DNA from: Modestobacter altitudinis
GTDB taxonomy: Bacteria; Actinomycetota; Actinomycetes; Mycobacteriales; Geodermatophilaceae
Assembly: GCF_005930475.1 (NCBI RefSeq)
Contig: NZ_SJEW01000038.1
Coordinates: 1 to 45,531 of the forward strand
Direction: 5' to 3'
DNA length: 45,531 nucleotides
Shown: positions 34,627 to 43,206 of the stretch, piece after piece
How positions within the stretch are numbered: the stretch's first letter is position 1
How the letters are laid out: each line of letters opens with the position of its first letter
The notes under the pieces: generated by a model
Seen by the model: only the letters and a program-made list of their open reading frames with translations
Told to the model about the DNA's origin: nothing
Databases searched by the model: none
Program-made: the position numbers and the translations under genes

Positions 34627-35106
34627 GTGACCGTCCGTCCCATCCGCGAACTCGGTGATCCCGTCCTGCGCACCCCGGCCGACCCGGTCCGGGCGTTCGA
34701 CAAGGACCTGGCCGCGCTCGTGCGCGACCTCGAGGAGACCGTCGACCACCCCGGCCGGGCCGGTCTCGCCGCGACCCAGATCGGGGTGAGCCTGCGGGTC
34801 TTCTCCTACAACGTCGACGGCGTGATCGGGCACCTGGTGAACCCGGTGATCGCCGCGCGCTCCGAGGAGACCCAGGACGACGACGAGGGCTGCCTGTCCA
34901 TCCCGGGGCTCTATGCGCCGACCGTGCGGGCGATGCACTGCACCGCCGAGGGCTTCGACGTCCACGGCGAGCCGCTGCGGATCGAGGGCAGCGGGCTGCT
35001 GGCGCGCTGCCTGCAGCACGAGGTCGACCACCTCGACGGCAGGCTCTTCGTCGACCGGCTGACCGGCGAGACCCGCAAGCGGGTGCTCCGCGCGCTGCGC
35101 AGCTGA
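34627..35106 (+). CDS. def: Peptide deformylase
   Basis: The protein has 159 residues from a GTG at 34627. The three metal-site motifs are present: GLAATQIGV, EGCLS with Cys89, and QHEVDH with His131, Glu132 and His135. It removes the formyl group from nascent proteins. It is probably one of two or more deformylases in the genome. Its stop shares a base with the ATG of the next gene. Confidence 0.96.
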   Translation: MTVRPIRELGDPVLRTPADPVRAFDKDLAALVRDLEETVDHPGRAGLAATQIGVSLRVFSYNVDGVIGHLVNPVIAARSEETQDDDEGCLSIPGLYAPTVRAMHCTAEGFDVHGEPLRIEGSGLLARCLQHEVDHLDGRLFVDRLTGETRKRVLRALRS

Positions 35107-35702
35107 TGGCGTTCCTCGAGCCGGTGACGCTGGCCGGCGACGTCGTCACCCTCGAGCCGCTGCGCCGGGAGCACGCCAGCGCCCTGGCCACCGCCGCCTC
35201 CGACGGCCGGCTCTGGGAGCTCTGGTACACCTCGGTGCCCACCCGTGAGGGGATGGCCGCCGACGTCGAGGCCAAGCTGGCCCTGCGGGACGCCGGCGCC
35301 ATGCTGCCCTTCACCGTGCGCCGCATCGACACCGGCGCCGTGGTCGGGATGACCACGTTCTGCAACATCGACGCCGAGACGCCACGGGTGGAGATCGGGT
35401 ACACCTGGACGGCGGCGTCCGCCCAGCGGTCCGGGGTGAACACCGAGAGCAAGCTGCTGCTGCTCGGGCACGCGTTCGAGGTGCTCGGGTGCCTGGCCGT
35501 CGAGTTCCGCACCCACTGGCACAACACCCAGTCGCGGACGGCGATCGCCGGGCTCGGCGCCAAGCAGGACGGCGTGCTGCGCAACCACCGGCGCCAGGCC
35601 GACGGCTCGCTGCGGGACACCGTGGTCTTCTCCATCACCGACGCCGAGTGGCCGGCGGTCCGCAACCGGCTGCGGCACCGGCTCGCCCGTCACCCGGCAT
35701 AG
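35106..35702 (+). CDS. GNAT-family N-acetyltransferase
   Basis: The protein has 198 residues of the RimJ/RimL type: VTLEPLRREHASALATAASD at the N-terminus, then PFTVRRIDTGAVVGMTTFCN, EIGYTWTAASAQRSGVNTES and AVEFRTHWHNTQSRTAIAGL with GAKQDGVLRNHRRQADGSLR. The ATG overlaps the def stop (TGATG), so the two are co-translated. The acceptor substrate is not known; an N-terminal amino group is possible given the coupling with deformylase (inference). Confidence 0.9.
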   Translation: MAFLEPVTLAGDVVTLEPLRREHASALATAASDGRLWELWYTSVPTREGMAADVEAKLALRDAGAMLPFTVRRIDTGAVVGMTTFCNIDAETPRVEIGYTWTAASAQRSGVNTESKLLLLGHAFEVLGCLAVEFRTHWHNTQSRTAIAGLGAKQDGVLRNHRRQADGSLRDTVVFSITDAEWPAVRNRLRHRLARHPA

Positions 35703-35710
35703 CAGCCGCT

Positions 35711-35741
35711 GCACCCCGGTCCCGAGCCCGAGACGGGGTGC
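35711..35741 (+). terminator. Terminator after the GNAT gene
   Basis: GCACCCCG and the following GTC pair with GACGGGGTGC across one bulged base. A second small hairpin, CGGAGGC/GCCTCCG, follows at 35741-35760. Confidence 0.55.
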
Positions 35742-35772
35742 GGAGGCCCCTGTGCCTCCGCGGGGCCACGCG

Positions 35773-35778
35773 TAATCT
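35773..35778 (+). promoter_or_regulatory. -10 element of proA (leaderless)
   Basis: TAATCT is six bases before the proA GTG. No ribosome site is present. Confidence 0.5.
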
Positions 35779-35784
35779 CGATGC

Positions 35785-37035
35785 GTGTCCGCCGACGACT
35801 TCCCGCTGATCGGAGCCGCTGCCGCGCGCGCCCGTGAGGCCGCCCGCGTGCTGCGCACGCTGCCCACCGAGACCAAGGACGCCGCGCTCGTGGCGATGGC
35901 GGAGGCGCTGCTCGAGCGGGCCGACGAGGTGCTGGCCGCCAACGCCGCCGACGTCGAGGCCGCCGCGGCCGGCGGGACGCCGGAGTCGGTGCTCGACCGG
36001 CTGCGGCTGACCCCGGCCCGGGTGTCCGGGGTCGTCGACGCACTGCGCCAGCTGGTCGCCCTGCCGGACCCGGTGGGCGACGTCGTCCGCGGGTCGACGC
36101 TCGCCAACGGCCTGCAGCTGCGCCAGGTCCGGGTGCCGCTGGGCGTCGTCGGCATCGTCTACGAGGCCCGGCCCAACGTGACCGTCGACGCCGCGGGGCT
36201 GTGCCTCAAGAGCGGCAACGCGGCGCTGCTGCGCGGGTCGGCCTCCGCGCACCGCACGAACACCGCCCTCGTCGCCGTCCTGACCGAGGCCGCGGAGAAG
36301 GCCGGGCTGCCGGCCGGGTCGGTGGCGCTGCTGCCGGCCGACCGCGCGTCGGTGGGGGAGCTGCTGAACGCCCGCGGCCTGGTCGACGTGGTCATCCCGC
36401 GCGGCGGCGCCTCGCTGATCCAGCGGGTGGTCACCGAGTCCCGGGTTCCGGTGATCGAGACCGGTGTCGGCAACTGCCACGTCTACGTCGACGCCTCCGC
36501 CGACGCAGGCGTGGCCGAGGCGATCGTCCTGAACTCCAAGACCCACCGGGTGAGCGTCTGCAACTCCGCCGAGTCGCTGCTGGTGCACCGGGACGTCGCG
36601 TTCCTCCCGCGGTTGCTCACCGCGCTGGCCGACGCCGGCGTGACGCTGCACGGCGACGACGCCGCCCGGGCCGCCCACGACGGCGTGCTCCCGGCCACCG
36701 ACGAGGACTGGGCGACCGAGTACCTGTCGCTGGACATGGCGGTGCGCGTGGTCGACGACCTGCCGCAGGCGCTGGACCACATCAGCCGGTGGGGGAGCGG
36801 GCACTCCGAGGCGATCGTCGCCGACTCCGCACGCGCGATCGCCGACTTCACCGCCGGGGTCGACGCCGCCGCCGTCCTGGTCAACGCCTCGACCCGGTTC
36901 ACCGACGGCGGCGAGTTCGGCTTCGGTGCCGAGATCGGCATCTCCACCCAGAAGCTGCACGCCCGGGGGCCGCTGGGCCTGCCGGAGCTCACCTCCACCA
37001 CCTACGTCGTCACCGGCAGCGGCCACACCCGCTGA
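35785..37035 (+). CDS. proA: Glutamate-5-semialdehyde dehydrogenase
   Basis: The protein has 416 residues from a GTG at 35785. Typical segments are [39 protein letters not shown] and the catalytic-Cys region [39 protein letters not shown] is in the C-terminal part. It reduces glutamyl phosphate in proline synthesis. It is separated from proB by def and the GNAT gene and has its own promoter. Confidence 0.97.
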   Translation: MSADDFPLIGAAAARAREAARVLRTLPTETKDAALVAMAEALLERADEVLAANAADVEAAAAGGTPESVLDRLRLTPARVSGVVDALRQLVALPDPVGDVVRGSTLANGLQLRQVRVPLGVVGIVYEARPNVTVDAAGLCLKSGNAALLRGSASAHRTNTALVAVLTEAAEKAGLPAGSVALLPADRASVGELLNARGLVDVVIPRGGASLIQRVVTESRVPVIETGVGNCHVYVDASADAGVAEAIVLNSKTHRVSVCNSAESLLVHRDVAFLPRLLTALADAGVTLHGDDAARAAHDGVLPATDEDWATEYLSLDMAVRVVDDLPQALDHISRWGSGHSEAIVADSARAIADFTAGVDAAAVLVNASTRFTDGGEFGFGAEIGISTQKLHARGPLGLPELTSTTYVVTGSGHTR

Positions 37036-37070
37036 GCCGCACACGCCCCGCCGCCCCAGCAAGGAGCCGC

Positions 37071-37955
37071 ATGTCCCGCACGCCCACGCACGCCGCCCAG
37101 TTCGCCGACGTCGCGGACGTGACGACCCGGCTGTCGGCCGCCGGCTACCTCCCGGACCACCAGATCGCGACGACGGTCTTCCTCGCTGACCGGCTGGGCA
37201 AGCCGCTGCTGGTCGAGGGCCCGGCCGGGGTCGGCAAGACCGAGCTGGCCAAGGCGATGGCCACGGCCACCGGGGCGGAGCTGATCCGGCTGCAGTGCTA
37301 CGAGGGGCTGGACGAGGCCCGTGCGCTGTACGAGTGGAACTACAAGAAGCAGCTGCTGCGGATCTCCGCGGCCGGCTCCGGCGGTGCGGACTGGGACACC
37401 GTCCACGACGACGTCTTCGGTGAGGAGTTCCTGCTCGCCCGGCCGCTGCTGACCGCGATCCGGCGCACCGAGCCGACCGTGCTGCTCATCGACGAGACCG
37501 ACAAGGCCGACGTCGAGGTCGAGGGACTGCTGCTGGAGGTGCTCAGCGACTTCCAGGTCACCATCCCGGAGCTGGGGACGATCACCGCCGTCCGGCGGCC
37601 GATGGTGGTGCTGACCTCCAACGCCACCCGGGAGCTGTCCGAGGCGCTCAAGCGGCGCTGCCTGTACCTGGCGCTGGACTACCCGAGCGCCGAGCGAGAG
37701 CGGGAGATCGTGCTGTCCCGGGTGCCGGAGCTGGCGCCGGCGCTGGCCGACCAGCTGGTGCGCACCGTGCGGGCGCTGCGGGCGCTGGAGCTGAAGAAAG
37801 CGCCGTCGATCTCCGAGACGCTGGACTGGGCCCAGACCCTGCTGGCGCTCGGGCTGGACACCCTGGACGAGTCGGCGATGCGCTCGACGCTCGGCGTGGT
37901 GCTCAAGCACGCCAGCGACCAGGTGCGCGCCGCCGCCGAGCTCCGGCTGAACTGA
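37071..37955 (+). CDS. MoxR-type AAA+ ATPase
   Basis: The protein has 294 residues from an ATG preceded by AAGGAG. Walker A is EGPAGVGKTE (GPAGVGKT at 50-57), Walker B is VLLIDETDKAD, and sensor 1 is VVLTSNATRELSEALKRRC. GYLPDHQIATTVFLADRLGK is the typical N-terminus of the CoxD-like MoxR subgroup. It pairs with the next gene, whose ATG overlaps its stop by one base. Such pairs act as chaperones that insert cofactors or remodel complexes; no client gene is adjacent. Confidence 0.93.
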   Translation: MSRTPTHAAQFADVADVTTRLSAAGYLPDHQIATTVFLADRLGKPLLVEGPAGVGKTELAKAMATATGAELIRLQCYEGLDEARALYEWNYKKQLLRISAAGSGGADWDTVHDDVFGEEFLLARPLLTAIRRTEPTVLLIDETDKADVEVEGLLLEVLSDFQVTIPELGTITAVRRPMVVLTSNATRELSEALKRRCLYLALDYPSAEREREIVLSRVPELAPALADQLVRTVRALRALELKKAPSISETLDWAQTLLALGLDTLDESAMRSTLGVVLKHASDQVRAAAELRLN

Positions 37956-39388
37956 TGTCCGCGCCGGTCCCGTCCGCCGCGGTCGAGCCCGGGGGGCTCG
38001 CCGGGCACCTGGACGGCTTCGTCCGCGCGGTCCGCGAGGCCGGGGTCCCGGTGGGGATCAGCCAGGCGGTGGACGCCGCCGAGGTGCTCACCGTCGTCGA
38101 CCTGCTCGACCGCGAGCAGCTGCGGCACGGCCTGGCCGCGGTGCTGCTCCGGCGGGCCGCGCAGCGGCCGGCCTTCGACGTGCTGTTCGACCTGTGGTGG
38201 CCGCTGACCGACCGGCCGGTGGCCGACGCCGCGTCCGACGACCCGGCCGAGGACGGGGACGCCGCGGACGGCCCGCTGCCGGTCGGCGACCCGGGCGCGC
38301 TGACCGAGGCGATGCGCGCCGAGCTGCTCCGGCTGCTCACCGAGGGGGACGAGGAGTCGCTGCGCCGGTTCGCCCGGCTCGCCGTGGACACGCTCGGCGC
38401 CGGGGCGCCCTCGCCGTCGGGGCAGTCGTTCTTCAGCTACCGGGTGCTGCGGGCGCTGTCGCCGGACACCCTGGTCGCCCAGCTGCTGGCCGGGCTGCTC
38501 GGCGACGGCGACCGCGGCGGGCTGGCCGAGCAGGTGGCACGGCAGACGGCCAAGGAGCGGATCGCGGCGTTCCGGACGGCGGTGGAGGCCGAGGTGCGCC
38601 GCCGCACCGCCGCGGAGAAGGGACGGGACAAGGTCGCCCGCAACGCCGTCCGGCCGCTGGCCGACCAGGTCGACTTCCTCCGCGCGCAGCAGTCCGACCT
38701 CGCCGAGCTGCGCCGGACCGTCGCGCCGCTGGCCCGCCGGCTCGCCGCCAAGCTGTCGGCCCGGCGCCGGCTCGGGCGGGAGGGCCGGCTGGACTTCCGG
38801 CGGACGGTGCGGGCCTCGCTGGCCACCGGTGGCATGCCGCTGGTCACCCACCACCGACCACGGGCGGTGCACAAGCCGGAGCTGGTCGTGCTCTGCGACG
38901 TCAGCGGGTCCGTCGCAGGGTTCAGCCACTTCACGCTGATGCTGACCCAGGCGCTGCGGGAGCACTTCAGCGGCGTGCGGGCCTTCGCCTTCGTCGACTC
39001 GACCGACGAGGTGACCCGGTTCTTCACCCCGGGCGCCGACGTCGTCGACGCGATCGCCCGGATCGGCCGGGAGGCCGACGTCGTGAGCTTCGACGGGCAC
39101 AGCGACTACGGCAACGCCCTGGAGGTCTTCGCCGAGAAGTGGCCGGGTGCGGTCGGGCCGAAGACGTCGCTGCTGGTGCTCGGCGACGGGCGGACCAACT
39201 ACCGCCAGCCCGGCCTGCCCACCCTGGCCGACCTGGTCCGGCGGTCGAGGTCGGCGCACTGGCTGAACCCCGAGCCGCGACGGCTGTGGGGGAGCGGGGA
39301 CTCGGCCGCGGACCGCTACCGCGAGGTCATCCCGATGGTCGAGGTGCGGACCGCTGCCCAGCTCGCGGACTTCGTCACCACGCTCTGA
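37955..39388 (+). CDS. VWA-domain protein (CoxE-like)
   Basis: The protein has 477 residues. The C-terminal half is a von Willebrand A domain with an intact metal-ion site DVSGS (Asp315, Ser317, Ser319) and DGHSDYGNALEVF later. The N-terminal half is helical and charged (RRRTAAEKGRDKVARNAV). It is coupled to the MoxR ATPase gene by a one-base overlap, as in CoxD-CoxE pairs. It should work with the ATPase on an unidentified client. Confidence 0.92.
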   Translation: MSAPVPSAAVEPGGLAGHLDGFVRAVREAGVPVGISQAVDAAEVLTVVDLLDREQLRHGLAAVLLRRAAQRPAFDVLFDLWWPLTDRPVADAASDDPAEDGDAADGPLPVGDPGALTEAMRAELLRLLTEGDEESLRRFARLAVDTLGAGAPSPSGQSFFSYRVLRALSPDTLVAQLLAGLLGDGDRGGLAEQVARQTAKERIAAFRTAVEAEVRRRTAAEKGRDKVARNAVRPLADQVDFLRAQQSDLAELRRTVAPLARRLAAKLSARRRLGREGRLDFRRTVRASLATGGMPLVTHHRPRAVHKPELVVLCDVSGSVAGFSHFTLMLTQALREHFSGVRAFAFVDSTDEVTRFFTPGADVVDAIARIGREADVVSFDGHSDYGNALEVFAEKWPGAVGPKTSLLVLGDGRTNYRQPGLPTLADLVRRSRSAHWLNPEPRRLWGSGDSAADRYREVIPMVEVRTAAQLADFVTTL

Positions 39389-39557
39389 CCCCGCACGGCC
39401 CGGCGCAGCAGGGGCGACACGCCCATGGGAACGATGTCATCGAAGATCTTCCCCGGGGACCCGTAACCGAGACGGCATCGTCCCGTTGTGCAGCGCGGGA
39501 CGGCAGCGCGCCGACTCACGGCGGTGACCCCCGGGTCGCTCCCGCGGGGCGCTGCCA

Positions 39558-39586
39558 GCGACCGGCCGCACGGGGGGGCCGGTCGC
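39558..39586 (+). terminator. Hairpin downstream of the MoxR/VWA pair
   Basis: GCGACCGGCC and GGCCGGTCGC form a perfect 10-bp stem with a 9-nt loop. Confidence 0.55.
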
Positions 39587-39633
39587 CGGGTGGGTGCCGC
39601 GGCGGTCACCCGACGCCCGGCCCGAGGGGTCAG

Positions 39634-39673
39634 GCCGCTGGAGCTGATCGGTCCGCCGACCGGCTCCAGCGGC
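39634..39673 (+). terminator. Second, longer hairpin just before the nadD promoter
   Basis: GCCGCTGGAGC (39634-39644) pairs with 39663-39673, and inside it CGGTC pairs with GACCG around loop CGCC. The 4-nt TGAT forms a bulge. It ends eight bases before the nadD -10 box. Confidence 0.6.
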
Positions 39674-39681
39674 ATCCGGGC

Positions 39682-39687
39682 TAGGCT
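39682..39687 (+). promoter_or_regulatory. -10 element of nadD (leaderless)
   Basis: TAGGCT lies six bases before the nadD GTG. Confidence 0.5.
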
Positions 39688-39693
39688 CGACCG

Positions 39694-40470
39694 GTGGCGG
39701 GACGTCGGCTCGGGGTGATGGGTGGCACGTTCGACCCCGTCCACCACGGTCACCTCGTGGCCGCGAGCGAGGTCGCCGGGTTGTTCGAGCTCGACGAGGT
39801 CGTGTTCGTCCCGACCGGTGCCCCGTGGCAGAAGTCCGACCGCGGGGTGAGCCCGGCCGAGGACCGCTACCTGATGACCGTGATCGCCACCGCCTCGAAC
39901 CCGCGGTTCTCGGTGAGCCGGGTCGACGTCGACCGGGGTGGCCAGACGTACACCATCGACACGCTCACCGACCTGCAGCGCGAGCACCCGGACGCGGAGC
40001 TGTTCTTCATCACCGGGGCCGATGCACTCGCCCAGATCGTGAGCTGGCGGGAGACCGACAAGCTGTTCCAGCTCGCCCACTTCGTGGGCGTGACCCGGCC
40101 CGGCTACCAGCTGGCCGACGCCGACCTCCCAACCGGCGCGGTCAGCCTCGTCGAGGTGCCGGCGCTGGCGATCAGCTCCACCGACTGCCGGGACCGGGTC
40201 CGTCGCGGGATGCCCGTCTGGTACCTGGTCCCCGACGGCGTGGTGCAGTACATCGAGAAGCGCGGGCTCTACCACGGCGGGCCCTCCCGTCCCGGTGAGG
40301 TGCTCCCGGGGACCGGCCTCCGGCTCCTCGGCGCCTCTCGCGCGAAGGACCCCGCGGCCGCGCCCGGCCCGACCCGGCCCTCGCTGCCCGACGACCCGGC
40401 CGACGATCCCGCAGACGACACCGCGGCCGGCGCCGTGGTGGACGCGGGGCCGGACGAGACCGACCGGTGA
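39694..40470 (+). CDS. nadD: Nicotinate-nucleotide adenylyltransferase
   Basis: The protein has 258 residues from a GTG at 39694. The nucleotidyltransferase signature [12 protein letters not shown] is at 10-21, and [14 protein letters not shown] and [20 protein letters not shown] complete the active site. It makes deamido-NAD. About 55 residues at the C-terminus are an Ala/Pro/Asp-rich extension beyond the usual length of roughly 200. Its stop overlaps the next start by four bases, leaving no room for rsfS, which normally follows. Confidence 0.96.
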   Translation: MAGRRLGVMGGTFDPVHHGHLVAASEVAGLFELDEVVFVPTGAPWQKSDRGVSPAEDRYLMTVIATASNPRFSVSRVDVDRGGQTYTIDTLTDLQREHPDAELFFITGADALAQIVSWRETDKLFQLAHFVGVTRPGYQLADADLPTGAVSLVEVPALAISSTDCRDRVRRGMPVWYLVPDGVVQYIEKRGLYHGGPSRPGEVLPGTGLRLLGASRAKDPAAAPGPTRPSLPDDPADDPADDTAAGAVVDAGPDETDR

Positions 40471-41246
40471 CCGCGGGCCCTCTGGCCCCGCCGGTCCGCC
40501 GGCTCCTCGTCTGGCGGCACGGGCGCACCGAGTGGAACGCCCACGGGCGCTTCCAGGGACAGCTCGACCCGCCGCTGGACGACGAGGGCCGGGCGCAGGC
40601 GGCCCGGACCGCCCCGCACCTGGCCACCGTCCTGCACGACCAGGACGTCGTCCTGGTCTCCAGCGACCTGCAGCGGGCGGTCGACACCGCCGGTGCCCTG
40701 GCACCGCTGCTGGGTGTGCCGGTGCGCGTCGACGAGCGGCTGCGGGAACACGGCCTCGGCAGCTGGGAGGGCCTGACCCGTGACGAGGTCGCCGAGCGCC
40801 ATCCCGAGCAGTACGCGGACTGGCTGGGCGGGCGCCCGGTGCCCGGACGCGGCGGCGAGGCGCAGGCCGACGTCGCGGCGCGGGCGCTGGCCGCCGTCGC
40901 CGGTCTGCCGCCGGCGGCCACGGCGGTGCTGGTGACCCACGGTGGCACGGCCGGCCGGCTGGTGGAGGCGCTGCTCGGACTCGGGCTGGAGCACAAGCGC
41001 ATCTTCGGGCCGCTGGGGAACTGCCACTGGAGCGAGCTGGCCTTCCAGGCCTCCGGCTGGCGGCTGATGCGGCACAACCTGTACGTGCCTGCGCCCGGGC
41101 AGTTGGAGGGTGCCCGCCGTCCGGCCAGCGACCGGGGGTCGTTCCCGGGGCCGTCGGCCACCGACGTGCCGGACGCACCCCGGTCCGGGGCCACCCCGGA
41201 GGAGGCGCCGCCGGCTCCGGTCGAGGACGCCGATGCCGCCGGCTGA
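40467..41246 (+). CDS. Histidine phosphatase family protein
   Basis: The protein has 259 residues from a GTG. The catalytic motif is RHG (17-19) in [12 protein letters not shown], the second histidine is His158 in LVTHGG, and [14 protein letters not shown] and EHGLGSWEG are conserved. In this position actinobacteria often have the glucosyl-3-phosphoglycerate phosphatase GpgP, which is a possible identity but not proven. The C-terminal ~55 residues are Pro/Ala-rich and probably disordered. The degV start lies inside its 3' end. Confidence 0.9.
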   Translation: MTAGPLAPPVRRLLVWRHGRTEWNAHGRFQGQLDPPLDDEGRAQAARTAPHLATVLHDQDVVLVSSDLQRAVDTAGALAPLLGVPVRVDERLREHGLGSWEGLTRDEVAERHPEQYADWLGGRPVPGRGGEAQADVAARALAAVAGLPPAATAVLVTHGGTAGRLVEALLGLGLEHKRIFGPLGNCHWSELAFQASGWRLMRHNLYVPAPGQLEGARRPASDRGSFPGPSATDVPDAPRSGATPEEAPPAPVEDADAAG

Positions 41247-42189
41247 CCCTGGTCCGCCCGACCGGACCGGCGGGCCGGCGCGCCCGGCCGTCGCGGTGGT
41301 CACCGACTCCACCGCCTACCTCCCGCAGGACGTGGTCGACCGGTACGGCATCGAGGTCGTGCCGCTGTACGTCGTCCTCGCCGGCCGGTCCGGTCGGGAG
41401 GGCAGCGAGGTCAGCTCCGCGGAGGTGGCGCGGTCGCTGGGCGTCCGGGGCGGGCACGTCTCGACCTCCCGGCCGACACCGGGTGACTTCGTCGCCGTCT
41501 ACCGCCGCCTGCTCGACCGCGGCGCCACCCGCATCGTCTCGGTGCACCTGTCCCGGGAGCTCTCCGGTACCTGGGACGCGGCGCGGGTGGCGGCGGGCCA
41601 GGTGGGGGAGCACCTGGTCACCGTGTTGGACTCCCGCTCGGCGGCGATGGGCACCGGCTTCGCGGTGCTGGCCGCCGCCCGTGCAGCGGCCGCCGAGGGC
41701 ACAGCCGTGGAGGTGGCCGCCGCCGCCCGGGACACCGCGGCCGCGACGCGCACCTTCTTCGTCGTCGACACCCTCGAGCACCTGCGCCGGGGCGGCCGGA
41801 TCGGCGCGGCCGCGGCACTCCTGGGCAGCGCGCTGGCCGTGAAGCCCGTGCTGCACGTCGCGGAGGGCCAGGTCGTGCCGCTGGAGCGGGTGCGGACGTC
41901 CGGGCGGGCGCTGAACCGGCTCGTGCAGCGGGCCGTCGACGTGGCCGGGGACCGGCCGGTCTCCGCGGCCGTGCACCACCTCGCCGCCACGGAGCGCGCG
42001 CACCGGCTCGCCGAGCAGCTCACCGCCCGGCTGCCCGGGTTGCAGGAGCTCCACGTCAGCGAGCTGGGCGCCGCGGTGGGCGCGCACGTGGGGCCGGGCG
42101 CGGTCGGGGTCGTCATCGACCCGACGCCCCGGGCGCAGCCGGCCGCGCAGCCGCCCGACGACGGGGGACGCGGGCGCGGCGAGGGCTGA
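41233..42189 (+). CDS. DegV-family fatty-acid-binding protein
   Basis: The protein has 318 residues from an ATG at 41233 that overlaps the phosphatase gene by 14 bases. The DegV fold is clear: VAVVTDSTAYLPQDVVDRYG, VSTSRPTPGDFVAVYRRLLD, SVHLSRELSGTWDAARVAAG and DTLEHLRRGGRIGAAAALLG. Family members bind a fatty acid and present it to FakA kinase; no fakA is in the window. The C-terminal ~35 residues are low-complexity. Confidence 0.92.
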   Translation: MPPADPGPPDRTGGPARPAVAVVTDSTAYLPQDVVDRYGIEVVPLYVVLAGRSGREGSEVSSAEVARSLGVRGGHVSTSRPTPGDFVAVYRRLLDRGATRIVSVHLSRELSGTWDAARVAAGQVGEHLVTVLDSRSAAMGTGFAVLAAARAAAAEGTAVEVAAAARDTAAATRTFFVVDTLEHLRRGGRIGAAAALLGSALAVKPVLHVAEGQVVPLERVRTSGRALNRLVQRAVDVAGDRPVSAAVHHLAATERAHRLAEQLTARLPGLQELHVSELGAAVGAHVGPGAVGVVIDPTPRAQPAAQPPDDGGRGRGEG

Positions 42190-42248
42190 CGTGCTGCGGG
42201 CGGCCATGGCCTGACCCTGGCCCGGACCGGCCGCCTCGGCTGCCGCCC

Positions 42249-42276
42249 GTCCACAACCGGCGCCGTCGTCCACAAC
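42249..42276 (+). repeat. Two direct copies of GTCCACAAC upstream of comEA
   Basis: The 9-mers are at 42249-42257 and 42268-42276, 19 bp apart start to start. The second, with its preceding bases, reads TCGTCCACA, close to a high-GC DnaA box. Confidence 0.45.
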
Positions 42277-42313
42277 CCCGCCGCGGGCCTGGCCGCCGGG
42301 TCGGGTCTGCTCC

Positions 42314-42319
42314 TAACGT
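42314..42319 (+). promoter_or_regulatory. -10 element of comEA (leaderless)
   Basis: TAACGT lies seven bases before the comEA GTG. Confidence 0.5.
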
Positions 42320-42326
42320 CCGCCGG

Positions 42327-43205
42327 GTGCTGAAGCCGGTCCGCAGTCGTGACGACGGTGACGTGATCCGCGCCCGGCTGCGGGCGCTGCTGGCCGAGGG
42401 CCAACGGGCTCGTGGCTGGGTGCCCGACGACGAGCTGAGCGACCAGCCGTCGCCCGCCACCGGGTGGGCCGACGACGACCTGGACCGTGCCGAGGAGCCG
42501 GCGGAGGTGCCGGACGTCGCGCTGCCGGCCTCGTTGGGCCGGCACCGCGCTCCGGGACGGACCACCCGGCTGGACCCCGGCCGGCCGGGAGCGTGGGCGC
42601 TGTGGGCCGTCGCGGTCCTCGCCGCACTCGCCGTGGTCGGCTGGACGTGGTGGGACCGGCCGGCGGTGGACCAGGTCCCGGCCGCCTCCGCGACGGCGGC
42701 GCAGTCGACGACGACGGCTCCGCCTCCCGTGCCGGCGCCGGGGTCGGGTCCTCCGGGGACGCCGGCCGGCACCGTCGTCGTGTCCGTGGTCGGGCAGGTC
42801 GGCGCGCCAGGTCTGGTGACGCTGCCGGCCGGTGCCCGGGTGGCCGACGCCCTGGCCGCGGCCGGCGGGTTGCTGCCGGAGGCCGATCCGGCGGCGGTCA
42901 ACGCGGCGGCCGTGCTCGGTGACGGTCAGCAGATCGCGGTCGGGGTCCCGGGGGCGGCGGCACCGGCCGTCGGGGCGCCGGGCGCCGGCGTGCCGGGCGC
43001 GGCCGGTGCCGCCGGGCCGGTGGACCTCAACACCGCGACGGCCGCCGACCTGGACGCACTCCCCGGCATCGGGCCCGTCCTCGCCCAGCGGATCGTCGAC
43101 CACCGCACCACGAACGGCCCGTTCACCAGCGTCGACCAGCTCGACGACGTGAGCGGCATCGGGCCGGCGGTCTTCGCCGACCTCGTCGACCGGGTGCAGG
43201 TCTGA
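42327..43205 (+). CDS. comEA: ComEA family DNA-binding protein
   Basis: The protein has 292 residues. A cytoplasmic N-terminal segment of about 90 residues is followed by one membrane helix (AWALWAVAVLAALAVVGWTW), a Pro/Thr-rich linker, an SLBB domain (VVVSVVGQVGAPGLVTLPAG) and two helix-hairpin-helix motifs (VDLNTATAADLDALPGIGPV and GPFTSVDQLDDVSGIGPAVF). It should bind double-stranded DNA outside the membrane and pass it to ComEC, which starts one base after its stop. Confidence 0.95.
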   Translation: MLKPVRSRDDGDVIRARLRALLAEGQRARGWVPDDELSDQPSPATGWADDDLDRAEEPAEVPDVALPASLGRHRAPGRTTRLDPGRPGAWALWAVAVLAALAVVGWTWWDRPAVDQVPAASATAAQSTTTAPPPVPAPGSGPPGTPAGTVVVSVVGQVGAPGLVTLPAGARVADALAAAGGLLPEADPAAVNAAAVLGDGQQIAVGVPGAAAPAVGAPGAGVPGAAGAAGPVDLNTATAADLDALPGIGPVLAQRIVDHRTTNGPFTSVDQLDDVSGIGPAVFADLVDRVQV

Positions 43206-43206
43206 G

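Larger units (their letters stand above)
39389..39693. other. 305-bp gene-free stretch with terminators and the nadD promoter
   Basis: No gene is recognised. It contains three inverted repeats (39479-39502, 39558-39586, 39634-39673) and a -10 box for nadD (39682-39687). Confidence 0.5.

Noticed and set aside
39430-39465. Very short ATG frame of 13 codons after the VWA gene, considered as a leader peptide
   Set aside because: No ribosome site, and it is far from nadD, which has its own leaderless promoter.
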